DNA of 64,000 nucleotides from Halorhodospira halochloris. Lineage in GTDB: Bacteria; Pseudomonadota; Gammaproteobacteria; Nitrococcales; Halorhodospiraceae. Position numbers and translations under genes: made by a program. Every line of letters begins with the position of its first letter. Position 1 is the first letter of the stretch. The stretch spans positions 124,001 to 188,000 of the forward strand of contig NZ_AP017372.2 in NCBI RefSeq assembly GCF_002356555.2, read 5' to 3'. The notes below the pieces were generated by a model. It made no database searches and was not told the DNA's origin. It saw only the letters and a list, made by a program, of their open reading frames with translations. This document shows, piece by piece, positions 47,039-56,651 of the stretch.

Positions 47039-47672
47039 GTTTTTGCCGATAAGCACGGATAGCCTCGAGAGTTTCTTGGTCACCTTGGTTTTGAACCAGG
47101 TACTCGATGAGATTGTCGAGGGTTATTACAGGCACTACTGGGGCAGATATCGCCTGCTCAACTTCAGCGACTGCTGAGTGCTCGGACTCGCCGCGCTCCA
47201 TGCGATCTAGGGCGATTGCCGCGGCTACTACCTCGCCACCCTCCTGTCTGATTGTCTGCGCCGCTTCGAGTATCGAGCTGCCTGAGGAGATGACATCGTC
47301 AACTACTACTACCCGCCGATTCGCGATCGGCGCACCAACTATCCGCCCCCCTTCGCCATGGTCCTTGAGCTCTTTGCGATCAAAGGCGTACTGCTTATCT
47401 GAGCCGCTTAGATTAGCTGCGGCCATAGCCAGGGCGGCAGCTAGGGGAATGCCCTTGTAGGCGGGGCCATAGACTAGATCATAGTTAACCGCTGCGCGCT
47501 GAAGGGATTCAGCATAGCAGCGACCGAGCCGATTAAGGGAAGCGCCACTGCTGAAGATGCCGGTATTGAAGAAGTAGGGGCTGAGGCGTCCGGACTTGAG
47601 GGTGAACTCACCGAATCGCAGTGCTCCTACCTCCAGCGAGAAGCTGATGAAGTCTTCCTGGTACTTGTACAT
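47019..47672 (-). CDS. pyrE: Orotate phosphoribosyltransferase
   Basis: Fifth step of pyrimidine synthesis, forming OMP from orotate and PRPP. The 217 residues show FGEFTLKSGRLSPYFFN, VYGPAYKGIPLAAALA, YAFDRKELKDHGEGGRIVGA (flexible loop), and the PRPP motif VVVVDDVISSGSSILEAA. It is 9 bp after the ppc stop and overlaps the adaptor start, placing a pyrimidine gene inside a carbon-metabolism and efflux string. Confidence 0.96.
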   Translation of the reverse strand: MYKYQEDFISFSLEVGALRFGEFTLKSGRLSPYFFNTGIFSSGASLNRLGRCYAESLQRAAVNYDLVYGPAYKGIPLAAALAMAAANLSGSDKQYAFDRKELKDHGEGGRIVGAPIANRRVVVVDDVISSGSSILEAAQTIRQEGGEVVAAAIALDRMERGESEHSAVAEVEQAISAPVVPVITLDNLIEYLVQNQGDQETLEAIRAYRQKHGTNAQ

Positions 47673-47681
47673 GTGAAGGCC

Positions 47682-50333
47682 TTAACCGGTATTGCGCATC
47701 CCGGCAGCTATGCCGTTAATGACAATCTTAAGTGCTCGCTGCAGGGCCTCGTCCTCAGTTTGCCGCGCCCGCCTTAAAAGCTCAACCTGTAGTAGATTGA
47801 GCGGGTCGACGTAGGGGTTGCGCACCTCTACAGCCCGTCGCACGACCGGGTAATCAGCTAGCGGAGCTTCATGGCCGGTAATAGTTAGCACAGCTTGGCG
47901 AGTCCGATAAAAGCGCTCACGTAACTCCTCGCCGATAGCGCGACACTCTTGCGGTACCAGAGTCTGCTCATAGAGCTGGGTGACGCTAGGCTCGCCCTTG
48001 GCGAGAACCATCTCGACCATGTCAAGCAGCGCCTCAAAGAACGGCCAGCGCTGAAACATCTCCTGCAGCTCTTCAGTTAGCCCGGCCTCAATGGCCTCCT
48101 CAAGGGCCTCACCAACACCGAGCCAGGCCGGGAGCATGAGGCGCGTCTGGGTCCAAGCAAAGACCCACGGGATGGCGCGCAGGTTGTCTACGCTCATCTG
48201 CTGCGGGGTCCGTTTCGCCGGCCGGCTACCGATAGTCAGCCGGGATATCTCTTCGATCGGCGTAGCGTGACGAAAGTACTCCATAAAATCGGCCCGCTCC
48301 TTAACCGTGGAGCGGTAGGCCTGCATGGCTCGGTTATCGAGCCGATCCATTATCTCACGCCAGCGCTGAGAGGGTGAGCTGGGCACCTGCAGGCTGGCCT
48401 CAAGGACTGACGTGGTGTACAGCTCAAGGTTGCGTAAGGCGATGCCGGGCAGGCCGAACTTAGCCTGAATCACCTCGCCTTGCTCGGTCACCCGCAGGGT
48501 TCCGTCAACCGAGCCCGGGGGTTGGGCAAGTATAGCCGAGTGGGTCGGCCCGCCGCCGCGCCCTATGCTACCGCCACGACCGTGGAATAGGGTCAGCTCA
48601 ACCCGCTGTCGACGAGCTAGGGAGACCAGGCGCTCCTGGGTTTGAAAGAGGGTCCAGGTCGAGGTCAGATGGCCGGCATCCTTGGTCGAATCGGAGTAGC
48701 CGATCATTATCTCCTGGCGCCCCTGGATACGCTCACGATACCAGGAGCTTTCGAACAAGGTCTCCATAGTCTGTTCGGCCGCAGCTAGGGTGTCACGGGT
48801 CTCGAACAACGGCACAACGCGGGGTGGGTTGCTCAAGTCACAAGCCTTGAGCAGTAGCTCCACAGCGAGTATGTCGGAGGGTGATGAGGCGTGGGAGATA
48901 ATGTAGGCGCCTACGGCGTCGGGGCCGATTTCCTCCAGAGTATATATAGTATCAAGTACCTCGCGTACCTCACGCTCCGGTGCGAAGCCGTGAGGTATGA
49001 GTGGGCGCGGGCTGGAGAGCTCGGCAAGTAGCCAGCGTTGTCGAGTCTGCTCATCCCATTGAGCATAACCGCCGAGGCCGAGCTCACGGGTGATCGCATC
49101 GAGGGTGGCGGTATGCATATCGGCGTGCTGGCGAATGTCCATCGGCATTAGGTTGATGCCAAAACAACTGACCCGCCGAATGGTATCGAGCAACTCCCCT
49201 TCCGCTACCACCCCGGCACCGACTCGCTGCAGTGAGTAGTAGCAGCGCAGCAAGGGCTGGCGAATGTCATCGACACTGCGCAAGATTTCGCCCTCGGGGG
49301 CGCGGCTGCCTTGGAGTTTGGCCTCGGCCCAGCGTTGGGTCAGGCGCAAACGGGCACGCAGGCGCTTGAGGATGACGCGATAAGGCTCCCAAGCCTCGCC
49401 GCCGACCTCGGCGCGCAGATCCTCATCACAGACCTGTAGGGTGATGGTGGAGGTTAACTGCTGGATATCGCGCTCATATAGGTTCGCGGCCATCCAGCGT
49501 CCCAGCAGGGCAACATCCCGGGTAACTCGGTGGGTGACGTTCGGGTTGCCATCGCGGTCACCGCCCATCCAGGTGCCAAAGGTTATCGGTGCGCAGTCGA
49601 GCGGCAATCTGCGCCCGGTATGGTCGCGCAGAACTTGATCTAGATTGCGCAGGTAGCGCGGTACGGCATCCCAGAGTGTTTGCTCAACCACGGCAAACCC
49701 CCAGCGCGCCTCATCCTGCGGGGTGGGGCGCTTACGCCGAATCTCGTCGGTATGCCACGCTGCAGTGATCTCACGCTTCAGGCCCACCCTGGTGTCCGAC
49801 TTTTCGGTCGGGGTCTGGCCATAGCGATCCCTATTATCAAGCAGAGCAGCAATGCGGTTGTACTTCTGAAGTAGGGTCCGTCGCTGGATCTCGGTTGGGT
49901 GGGCAGTAAGTACTAGATTTATATCTAGATTACAGATAGTTGTGTGCAGCTGCTCAGGGTCGATCTCCTTGGCAAGACGGGGAATCGTCTCAGCGAGTGA
50001 GCCGAAAAGGGGCGAGGATTCTGGCTCCATCGCCCACTCTCTACTGCGTCTGACCCGATGGTGCTGTTCGGCAATGTTGGCCAGATTGAGAAACTGCGAG
50101 AAGGCACGAGCTACCGGCGCTACTTGATCTGGCGGCAGCTCAGCCAAGGAGCGTTCGAGCTCCTTGGAGGCCTCCTCGTGCCCGGCGCGAGCGGCCTTGG
50201 CCAGCCCCCGAACCCGTTCGACAGTATCAAAGAGCGACTGGCCGCCCTGCTCGCGCAAAGTCTCTCCAAGTAGCTCGCCCAGTTCGCGAATATCTTCGCG
50301 CAGGGCACTATCACTGCCGCTAAGCTCTTCCAT
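47682..50333 (-). CDS. ppc: Phosphoenolpyruvate carboxylase
   Basis: Forms oxaloacetate from PEP and bicarbonate to refill the TCA cycle. The 883 residues match bacterial PEPC: the catalytic His in VLTAHPTEIQRRTLLQK, GSWMGGDRDGNPNVT-type motif (FGTWMGGDRDGNPN), IMIGYSDSTKDAG, the FHGRGGSIGRGGGPTH loop, VFAWTQTRLMLPAWLGVG, and the C-terminal NGIAAGMRNTG that binds aspartate. Its ATG overlaps the icd stop (TAATG), so icd and ppc are translationally coupled and supply oxaloacetate and 2-oxoglutarate together. Confidence 0.97.
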   Translation of the reverse strand: MEELSGSDSALREDIRELGELLGETLREQGGQSLFDTVERVRGLAKAARAGHEEASKELERSLAELPPDQVAPVARAFSQFLNLANIAEQHHRVRRSREWAMEPESSPLFGSLAETIPRLAKEIDPEQLHTTICNLDINLVLTAHPTEIQRRTLLQKYNRIAALLDNRDRYGQTPTEKSDTRVGLKREITAAWHTDEIRRKRPTPQDEARWGFAVVEQTLWDAVPRYLRNLDQVLRDHTGRRLPLDCAPITFGTWMGGDRDGNPNVTHRVTRDVALLGRWMAANLYERDIQQLTSTITLQVCDEDLRAEVGGEAWEPYRVILKRLRARLRLTQRWAEAKLQGSRAPEGEILRSVDDIRQPLLRCYYSLQRVGAGVVAEGELLDTIRRVSCFGINLMPMDIRQHADMHTATLDAITRELGLGGYAQWDEQTRQRWLLAELSSPRPLIPHGFAPEREVREVLDTIYTLEEIGPDAVGAYIISHASSPSDILAVELLLKACDLSNPPRVVPLFETRDTLAAAEQTMETLFESSWYRERIQGRQEIMIGYSDSTKDAGHLTSTWTLFQTQERLVSLARRQRVELTLFHGRGGSIGRGGGPTHSAILAQPPGSVDGTLRVTEQGEVIQAKFGLPGIALRNLELYTTSVLEASLQVPSSPSQRWREIMDRLDNRAMQAYRSTVKERADFMEYFRHATPIEEISRLTIGSRPAKRTPQQMSVDNLRAIPWVFAWTQTRLMLPAWLGVGEALEEAIEAGLTEELQEMFQRWPFFEALLDMVEMVLAKGEPSVTQLYEQTLVPQECRAIGEELRERFYRTRQAVLTITGHEAPLADYPVVRRAVEVRNPYVDPLNLLQVELLRRARQTEDEALQRALKIVINGIAAGMRNTG

Positions 50334-52105
50334 TACTCGGGAAGCCCGAATTGCTCGACACTAGCGAATATATCGGTATCCGATATGATGCCTATCGGGT
50401 GCCCTTGAGTATCAACCACAACCATCCGCCGGATGTTATCCGAGCCCATGCGCTCAGCGCAGTCGAGCAAGGAGGTGTCCTCCGGAACAGTGATAAGCGG
50501 CCGTGTTGCCGCCTCGGATATGCGCACTTGATTCGGCTTCTTGGTTGCGGAAACTACACGGCTGATGACGTCGCGTTGGGTCATGATCCCCCAGCCGGTC
50601 TCTTCGTCATCAGCTGTGGGTTGGACAACTACCGACGAGATACGCTGCTCACGCATCAGGTGCATGGCGTCTTCGACACTGGTGTCGCCAGACATGGTCA
50701 CCAGGTTAGGGTTCATCAAATCGGCTACCGTGTGCGGCACCCGACCGGACGCCACCATCTCCTCGAGCGGAGCAACGACACGGCGCTGCTCGCGGGCTTG
50801 GCGCTCGGCCTCAATTGCCTCTTCGCGCTCCCGGCGGATGCGCTCCAGATCAATCGTCCCGCACATCTGATCGATTATGGCATCGGCAAACTGGCTGGTC
50901 TTGACCTCCGTCGCCCCCTCCAGAGAGCGGGCGAAGTCGTAAGTAACAATGCCGGCGTTGACAACTTTCTCGTAGGCGGCGCTGATCAGATCGGCGGCCT
51001 CGTTCCAGCCGATGTGCTCAAGCAGCATGACCCCGGAAAAGAGCAGCGAGCCGGGGTTGACTTTGTCTTGGTTGGCGTATTTGGGAGCAGTGCCGTGGGT
51101 CGCCTCAAAGACCGCGACGTTATCGGACATGTTGGCGCCAGGGGCGATGCCAACTCCACCAACCTCTGCAGCTATAGCGTCGGAGAGATAATCGCCGTTG
51201 AGGTTCATGGTGGCAATCACATCGAACTCATTGGGCCGTAGCAGCATTAGCTGGAACATGATGTCGGCGATGCGGTCCTTGATCACCACCTTGCCCTCTG
51301 GACGTTTGCCGCCATAGGTGGCGTAGAGTTCCTCCTCGGTTATGGTCTGATCGGCGAACTCCTCGCGGGCAACCTCATATCCCCAAGTGCGGAAGGCGCC
51401 CTCGGTAAACTTCATGATATTGCCCTTGTGCACCAAGGTGACGCTTTCCCGATCATGCTCTATAGCATACTGGATCGCCTTGCGCACCAGGCGCTTGGTG
51501 CCGAATGGGCTGATCGGTTTGACACCGATGCCGGCACCTTCGAAAAACTCTTCGCCCATCTCCGAGCGCAGGAAATCAGCGACCTTATTGTTCTCGGCGC
51601 TGCCTGCTTGATACTCAATGCCAGCGTAGACGTCTTCAGTGTTCTCCCGGAAGATCACTACGTCGACGTCCTCAGGCCGCTTAAGCGGCGATGGGACACC
51701 AGCATAGTGACGCACTGGACGAACACAGGCGTAAAGGTCGAGCTCTTGGCGCAGTGAGACGTTGAGTGAGCGAAAACCGCCGCCGACAGGCGTTGTTAGA
51801 GGGCCCTTGATGGAAATCAGCAGATCCTTGAGCGCTGCCTTGGTCTCATCAGGGAAGTAGTCGCCATTGAACAGCGCAGCGGCCTTCTCGCCCATGAATA
51901 GTTCGGCCCAGTGTATTTTGCGCCTGCCGCCGTAAGCTTGTTCGACGGCGGTATCCCAAATGCGCATGCAGGCGCGATTGATATCGGGGCCAATGCCGTC
52001 CCCTTCGACATAGCCGATTATGGGGTTGTCTGGCACTTGAATGCGGCCGTTGCCGTCGACTGTTATCTTTTGGCCAGTTTCAGGGTACTGTGTCTGCTGG
52101 CTCAT
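50333..52105 (-). CDS. icd: NADP-type isocitrate dehydrogenase fused to a CBS-domain pair
   Basis: The first ~417 of 590 residues are a complete bacterial isocitrate dehydrogenase: [35 protein letters not shown] (Ser113, the site phosphorylated by AceK in E. coli), [53 protein letters not shown] and [12 protein letters not shown] charged helical linker ([15 protein letters not shown], about 420-459) leads to two CBS domains: [12 protein letters not shown] to TQRDVISRV (460-515) and [12 protein letters not shown] to [10 protein letters not shown] (528-585). Normal Icd is about 416 residues, so the CBS pair is an added regulatory module, perhaps binding adenine nucleotides. It is coupled to ppc by TAATG. 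The start has GGGAGG 4 bp upstream. Confidence 0.95.
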   Translation of the reverse strand: MSQQTQYPETGQKITVDGNGRIQVPDNPIIGYVEGDGIGPDINRACMRIWDTAVEQAYGGRRKIHWAELFMGEKAAALFNGDYFPDETKAALKDLLISIKGPLTTPVGGGFRSLNVSLRQELDLYACVRPVRHYAGVPSPLKRPEDVDVVIFRENTEDVYAGIEYQAGSAENNKVADFLRSEMGEEFFEGAGIGVKPISPFGTKRLVRKAIQYAIEHDRESVTLVHKGNIMKFTEGAFRTWGYEVAREEFADQTITEEELYATYGGKRPEGKVVIKDRIADIMFQLMLLRPNEFDVIATMNLNGDYLSDAIAAEVGGVGIAPGANMSDNVAVFEATHGTAPKYANQDKVNPGSLLFSGVMLLEHIGWNEAADLISAAYEKVVNAGIVTYDFARSLEGATEVKTSQFADAIIDQMCGTIDLERIRREREEAIEAERQAREQRRVVAPLEEMVASGRVPHTVADLMNPNLVTMSGDTSVEDAMHLMREQRISSVVVQPTADDEETGWGIMTQRDVISRVVSATKKPNQVRISEAATRPLITVPEDTSLLDCAERMGSDNIRRMVVVDTQGHPIGIISDTDIFASVEQFGLPE

Positions 52106-52260
52106 GGTTCCTCCCGCTGGGTTTTGGTCGGGGACGCATAGCCCGGTCAGGCTTTTGGCCTAGGGTACCGGCGCCCGCTAAATGCGCATATTGTCGATCA
52201 GCCCAGCAGGCGGATCAAGAAGTTTTACTTTGCTTGGTTCAAAAGGATGGTTGTGACAAG
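52106..52260. other. Upstream region of icd
   Basis: 155 bp between the icd start and the next foldback element. It should contain the icd-ppc-pyrE promoter. On the minus strand a weak TTGATC / GACAAT pair at 17 bp spacing is the best I see; I do not call it a promoter. Confidence 0.25.
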
Positions 52261-52415
52261 GGGGACAACTCTAAAAAAACATCCCCGGGGCCATTACCTG
52301 TCCCGGTGTGGAGGTCTTGGCGCCAGGGATGGCGCCATGAAGCCTCCAGGGATGGATTCACGGCGTCCTCCACACCGGGACAGGTAATAGCTCCGGGGAT
52401 GTTTTAGAGTTGCCC
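52261..52415 (+). repeat. Foldback element copy 10
   Basis: Snap-back element, GGGGACAACTCTAAAAAAAC to GTTTTAGAGTTGCCC, with a canonical head loop. Flanking ACAAG (52256-52260) and ACAAT (52416-52420) match at 4 of 5. The arms pair imperfectly (GGGGCCATTACC against GGTAATAGCTCC), suggesting an older copy. It lies between the icd promoter side and the ampG end. Confidence 0.9.
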
Positions 52416-52425
52416 ACAATTGCCA

Positions 52426-53814
52426 TCATTCTGACTTGCCAGGCTGACTGATCCTGTCTGGGTGCGCCCACTTGAGCAGTAAAATTGCCAGTAAAATTGC
52501 CGGCATGCCGGCCGCGGCGGAGATCATAAAGAAGTGCACCCAACCGACGTTATCAGCGACAATGCCGGTGAAACCACCAAGGAACTGACCGGGTAGGGTC
52601 ATTAAGGAGCTGAATAGGGCGTATTGAGTGGCGGTGTATGCCGTATTGGTAAGGCTAGAAAGGTAGGCGATGAAAACGGCGATGGCCATGCCGCCGGTGA
52701 CATTGTCAGCGACTATGGCGGCGATAAGCCCATATATTTCAGGGCCAATGGTTGCTAACCAGGAAAAAGTTAGATTTGTTAATGGGGCGAGAATTGCCGT
52801 GGCAATCAGCATCGGGGCTATGCCCAACCTGCTAACCAATATGCCCCCGACAGCGGCCCCGAACAGTGTCATGGCTAGGCCGAAGGCTGCGGCGATGTTG
52901 GCGATCTGTTCCTTGCTAAACCCTATATCGAGGTAGAAGGGGTTAGCCATGACCCCCATGACAATATCACTGACCCTAAAAGTGGCTATAAAGAGCAGAA
53001 TGAGTATTGCTACCGGCAGGCCAAAACGCTTGAAAAATTCGGCGAACGGGCAGATAACTGCGCCTATCAGCCATGCGGTGATCCGCCGGCGAGTTCCTTG
53101 GTCTTTAGTCCGGGCGAGGTAGTCTACAACCCGTTGCTCAAGCTTGTGAGTGTCCCGGCTAACACCTACCTCTGGCTCGCGAATAATCAAGGTGGTAGTT
53201 ATCCCTATGCCCATAAGCAAAGCCATGACGGCGTAGGAGAGAGTCCAATTGCCCCAGGCGGCAATATGCAGGGCGCCTGCGCCGGCGGCTAGCAGGGCGA
53301 CGCGATAGCCAAAGACGTAGGTGGCAGCCATAGCAGCTTGGCGATGGCGGGCCACGGCCTCGACGCGGTACGCGTCGATGGCTACATCTTGGGTCGCTGA
53401 CCCAAACGCGGCGAGGATCGCCCATATGGCTACTAGCCATAGGTGCTCGGTGGGATCGCTAAGCGCAATACCGGCCAAGGCAACCGCTACAGTAAGCTGG
53501 GCCAATAGCATCCATGAGCGCCGCCGCCCGAAAACCGGCCCCAGTATAGGTAGGGTCAGGCGATCAACCAATGGAGCCCAGACTACCTTGATGCTGTGGG
53601 CAATACCGACCCAGCTCAAAAAGCCGATCGCAGTAAGCCCTACGCCTAGATCCTTAAGCCAGGCGGTGAATGTTCCCCCAACCAGTAATAGGGGCAATCC
53701 GGCTGAAAAGCCGAGAAAAACCATACCGATAACCCGCGGATGCAGGTAAACTCGCAGCCCGGTATAGGTCTGCTGCTGGTCGGACGCAGGTGCAGCGGGA
53801 TGCCCTTTGGTCAA
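52426..53814 (-). CDS. ampG: AmpG-family MFS muropeptide transporter
   Basis: Inner-membrane permease for anhydro-muropeptides in cell-wall recycling. I place the start at TTG 53814, which overlaps the stop of the channel gene (TTGA) and has CGGAGG 5 bp upstream; the earlier TTG at 53847 lies inside the upstream gene without such a site. The 462 residues show the AmpG signatures: VIGMVFLGFSAGLPLLLVGGTFTAWLKDLGV, KVVWAPLVDRL, GRRRSWMLLAQL, and GSATQDVAIDAYRVE, with 12 or more hydrophobic helices. It is the last gene of a three-gene minus-strand group with the channel and its small neighbour. Confidence 0.9.
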   Translation of the reverse strand: MTKGHPAAPASDQQQTYTGLRVYLHPRVIGMVFLGFSAGLPLLLVGGTFTAWLKDLGVGLTAIGFLSWVGIAHSIKVVWAPLVDRLTLPILGPVFGRRRSWMLLAQLTVAVALAGIALSDPTEHLWLVAIWAILAAFGSATQDVAIDAYRVEAVARHRQAAMAATYVFGYRVALLAAGAGALHIAAWGNWTLSYAVMALLMGIGITTTLIIREPEVGVSRDTHKLEQRVVDYLARTKDQGTRRRITAWLIGAVICPFAEFFKRFGLPVAILILLFIATFRVSDIVMGVMANPFYLDIGFSKEQIANIAAAFGLAMTLFGAAVGGILVSRLGIAPMLIATAILAPLTNLTFSWLATIGPEIYGLIAAIVADNVTGGMAIAVFIAYLSSLTNTAYTATQYALFSSLMTLPGQFLGGFTGIVADNVGWVHFFMISAAAGMPAILLAILLLKWAHPDRISQPGKSE

Positions 53815-55514
53815 GTTTGCCTCCGGCGCTGTTCTAGCCAGCGCCAAATGGTTCCGTCAGGGCGCTGTTCACCGGTTAGTAAAAACCGCAGGGTGTTGCG
53901 ATGGTGCATAGTCCAGTGCAGCTGGGCACGGGCCTGCGGGGTGCCGCATAGTAGCAGACGATCGCCATGCTCCAGAGGCACTTGGCTATCAGGTATGGGG
54001 ACTATGGCCTCGGGGCGAACTAGCAGCAGAGTTACCGCATTGATCTGAGCAGCTTCAGTATGCGGGTTGCTGAAAATGTTTTCGATCGTAATCTCGGCCT
54101 CTTCTGCTAATAGCTCGGCTAGCGCCGGTGTGCCCTGCTCGGATATCTCCAAGGTCCAGATTTCCGGTACTAAGCCGCCGCTGACTTCACGTATTCTACG
54201 CGCTAGCGCTGCCTGCCAGGAACGGTCGTAGCCGCGGGCGATGCGCAGGAATTCGGGCAGTAGTGGTGCGGTGATGAGGCTGAGCATGCGCGTCGATATT
54301 ATGTAGCTTGGTTCGACTGGCAGATGCAGATGCGCGGCCTTGAAGAGGGAGCGGTGTGCCATCTGGTTTTCTCGTGCCGCGAGGTAGATGTCCGGATTTA
54401 TATCGCGAGCGGTCATGACTATAGAGAGATTGTCGGCATCATCGTCTGTACCGGCAAGGACCGCGGACGCGTGCTCTATGCCAGCTTGGCGTAAGGTGAC
54501 CGCCTCGGTGCCTTTGCCAACAACCGTTTCAGGCGGGGCACCAGCTTGTTCAGGGGTTCTTTCGATTATCGTATAGGGGACCTCAATCTTATCTAGGCGC
54601 CGGCATACTGCCTTACCAAAGCGGCCGTAGCCGCAGATCAACCAGTGTCCGGACGGGGGGTGAACCGGCTCAAAGAGTGGTGTGTTGGGCATGCCGGAGA
54701 GCCACTCGTAGATACGGTGCATTTCGGGCTTACGAATTGCTAGGGCCAGGCGGTCGGCGAACGACTCGAACGGGTTAACCACGTAATCCGTGCCGAAAGA
54801 GGCCATATTGTCGGCGGTGGAGCGGTTTTCGGCGCGGCAGATGACGCGTAATTCCGGGCGCAACAGCTTGACGCTGATCGCTACTTGCAGATTAGTGTGG
54901 TCATCGTTGGTGACAGCCAGAACGCCAGCGCACAGGGGGTGATCTAGGCCTGCGGCGCGGAGGTTTTCAGTGCTGTTGGCATCGGCCTGCCATGCCGGGA
55001 CAAACAGGCGCAGATCACGTGTCCAGAGCTCGGCTACCGGTTCATGGCGCAGATCAAGGACCGTTGCCTCCCAGCCGCGCTCGGTTAGTGACCGCACTAG
55101 TATTGAGCCGGTATCGCCACAGCCACATACTATCCAGAACGGATCAGCCAGGCGCTTGACCCGGCGGCGAAACCGCCCAGCTTCGACGGTGCGCCGAAAG
55201 ACTGGGTCCTGCACTAACCCGATCAGGGTGACTATTGAGTATGCCCAGGCCAATACCGGCATATAGATAGCGGCCATATAACCGAGGCGCTGAGCGTAGT
55301 TAAATTCGTAGGGGTACTCGCCGAAGCCGATTGTCGGTGCTGTATAGGTCAGGAAATAGAGGGCATCGATGAAGTTCATCCGCCATTTTTCACCGTCCGC
55401 ATGCTCGCCGGGTATGGCAATTAGGATGACGATGCTGATGGCGTAGGAAATTATCAGCAGCAGAATAGGACCGCGCATGCGGCGCAGCACCATGTAAAAG
55501 GCAGCGTTACCCAT
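53811..55514 (-). CDS. Potassium-channel-like protein with two RCK (TrkA-N/TrkA-C) modules
   Basis: A 567-residue inner-membrane protein. The N terminus is a two-helix pore module: helix (ILLLIISYAISIVILIAI), pore loop and selectivity filter Thr61-Ile-Gly-Phe-Gly65 (APTIGFGEYPY, against the classical TVGYGD), then a second helix (MAAIYMPVLAWAYSIVTLIGL). Two cytoplasmic NAD-binding RCK domains follow: WIVCGCGDTGSILV and LICGYGRFGKAVCRRL, the latter with VVGKGTEAVTLRQAG and VLAGTDDDADNLS. A degenerate TrkA-C-like end (PDSQVPLEHGDRLLLCG) closes it. It is probably a ligand-gated K+ channel; the ion preference is inferred. Confidence 0.85.
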   Translation of the reverse strand: MGNAAFYMVLRRMRGPILLLIISYAISIVILIAIPGEHADGEKWRMNFIDALYFLTYTAPTIGFGEYPYEFNYAQRLGYMAAIYMPVLAWAYSIVTLIGLVQDPVFRRTVEAGRFRRRVKRLADPFWIVCGCGDTGSILVRSLTERGWEATVLDLRHEPVAELWTRDLRLFVPAWQADANSTENLRAAGLDHPLCAGVLAVTNDDHTNLQVAISVKLLRPELRVICRAENRSTADNMASFGTDYVVNPFESFADRLALAIRKPEMHRIYEWLSGMPNTPLFEPVHPPSGHWLICGYGRFGKAVCRRLDKIEVPYTIIERTPEQAGAPPETVVGKGTEAVTLRQAGIEHASAVLAGTDDDADNLSIVMTARDINPDIYLAARENQMAHRSLFKAAHLHLPVEPSYIISTRMLSLITAPLLPEFLRIARGYDRSWQAALARRIREVSGGLVPEIWTLEISEQGTPALAELLAEEAEITIENIFSNPHTEAAQINAVTLLLVRPEAIVPIPDSQVPLEHGDRLLLCGTPQARAQLHWTMHHRNTLRFLLTGEQRPDGTIWRWLEQRRRQT

Positions 55515-55525
55515 AGCGAGTGGCC

Positions 55526-55909
55526 CTAGCGGTGGATTTTGACGGTCTCAATGATGAGTAGGGTGACCGAAACTATATTGGCGAGCAGGGCGCCTCCAGC
55601 CAATGAGACTATGCTTGCCATGGTCATCTCCGTAAGTCCTGCGCCGGTGCCGTATACCGCAATTCCCCATACCATCGCGGCAGCGATAAGCTGCAAGTCA
55701 GCTACTAGGCTTGAGGCAAGAAGTATGGCACCAATCTGGGTGCGCTCACCGAATTTCAGAGCGGTTGCAATCAGGTTAACAATTATGGCGGCAAACAGCT
55801 CCCACGAGGCGTGATGAGCGGGATTGGCTATTTCGCCATAGACAAAGCCGAAATTTAGGGTCAGGGCGAGGAGGATAAAAAAGCCGAAGACCACCTTTTC
55901 AAGATTCAT
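55526..55909 (-). CDS. Small conserved membrane protein (resembles DUF6394)
   Basis: A 127-residue protein with four hydrophobic segments: VVFGFFILLALTLNFGFVYG, LFAAIIVNLIATALKFG, GAILLASSLVADLQLIAAAMVWG, and LLANIVSVTLLIIETVKI. It resembles the DUF6394 family from memory; no function is known. It lies 11 bp upstream of the two-RCK channel on the same strand, so a subunit or partner role for the channel is plausible. Confidence 0.65.
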   Translation of the reverse strand: MNLEKVVFGFFILLALTLNFGFVYGEIANPAHHASWELFAAIIVNLIATALKFGERTQIGAILLASSLVADLQLIAAAMVWGIAVYGTGAGLTEMTMASIVSLAGGALLANIVSVTLLIIETVKIHR

Positions 55910-55928
55910 GGGTTATTCCTCTAGGGGG

Positions 55929-56615
55929 TCATTGTTTGTTCTCTGATGCTAGCCGATGGGCAGCCCGGATCGGTTGGGGGATCTTGTAGCTTGTACAACA
56001 GGATAAAACCCAGTCTGCCGCCGAGGCGAAGTGTAGGCGGTGACCAGGTGAGATGTACAGAGGTGAGACATTGCTCCTGCTCCGTAAAACTGTTCCGATT
56101 CGTTCGCCTTTATCAATTAGCGGCTGGGTAGCTCCACGTTCAGGTGCAACCTCAGCGTGTTCGCCAAGCAAGCGCGTCTTGCCAACTCCGATTGTTGGAT
56201 ACCCGGTTAATACTCCTAGGTGAGTGGCAATGCCGCAGCGACGTGGATGAGCAAATCCCTGGCCGTCACAGAGGATCAATCCTGCTCCGGTGCTCAATTC
56301 ATTGAGTGCTTCTAGTATCGCGGGTAGCTCGCGAAACGATAAAAGCCCGGGAACGTAAGGCATTTCGACTTTTTTATATGCTTGTTTGGACTCGATTACA
56401 TTGAGCCCTGGCCAAGAGAAAACTACTGCTGCCGCGCAGGCTAAAGTGCCTTTATCGTGAAAACCGACATCGACCCCAACAATGTTCCCTGGTTCGGTGA
56501 CCTCATCCTGGAGTATAGCCTGTTGAGCGATCGATGTTTGTATTTGCCAGGCCTGGGCAGGGGTTACCTGCCAAGGGTGATGGATATTGCTCGATTGCAT
56601 AGTGGTATTTTGCAT
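55929..56615 (-). CDS. nfi: Endonuclease V (deoxyinosine 3' endonuclease)
   Basis: Repair nuclease that cleaves DNA at deoxyinosine and other deaminated bases. The 228 residues carry the catalytic Asp in IVGVDVGFHDKG, the substrate-reading YVPGLLSFRELPAIL, the second Asp and His in LILCDGQGFAHPRRCGIATHLGV, and YPTIGVGKTRLLG. It is at the head of a minus-strand group with the small membrane protein (19 bp gap). Its own upstream region holds foldback elements. Confidence 0.93.
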   Translation of the reverse strand: MQNTTMQSSNIHHPWQVTPAQAWQIQTSIAQQAILQDEVTEPGNIVGVDVGFHDKGTLACAAAVVFSWPGLNVIESKQAYKKVEMPYVPGLLSFRELPAILEALNELSTGAGLILCDGQGFAHPRRCGIATHLGVLTGYPTIGVGKTRLLGEHAEVAPERGATQPLIDKGERIGTVLRSRSNVSPLYISPGHRLHFASAADWVLSCCTSYKIPQPIRAAHRLASENKQ

Positions 56616-56651
56616 TTTTGCCGATTTCTCTTCTTATGGGTGCCCCTAATA

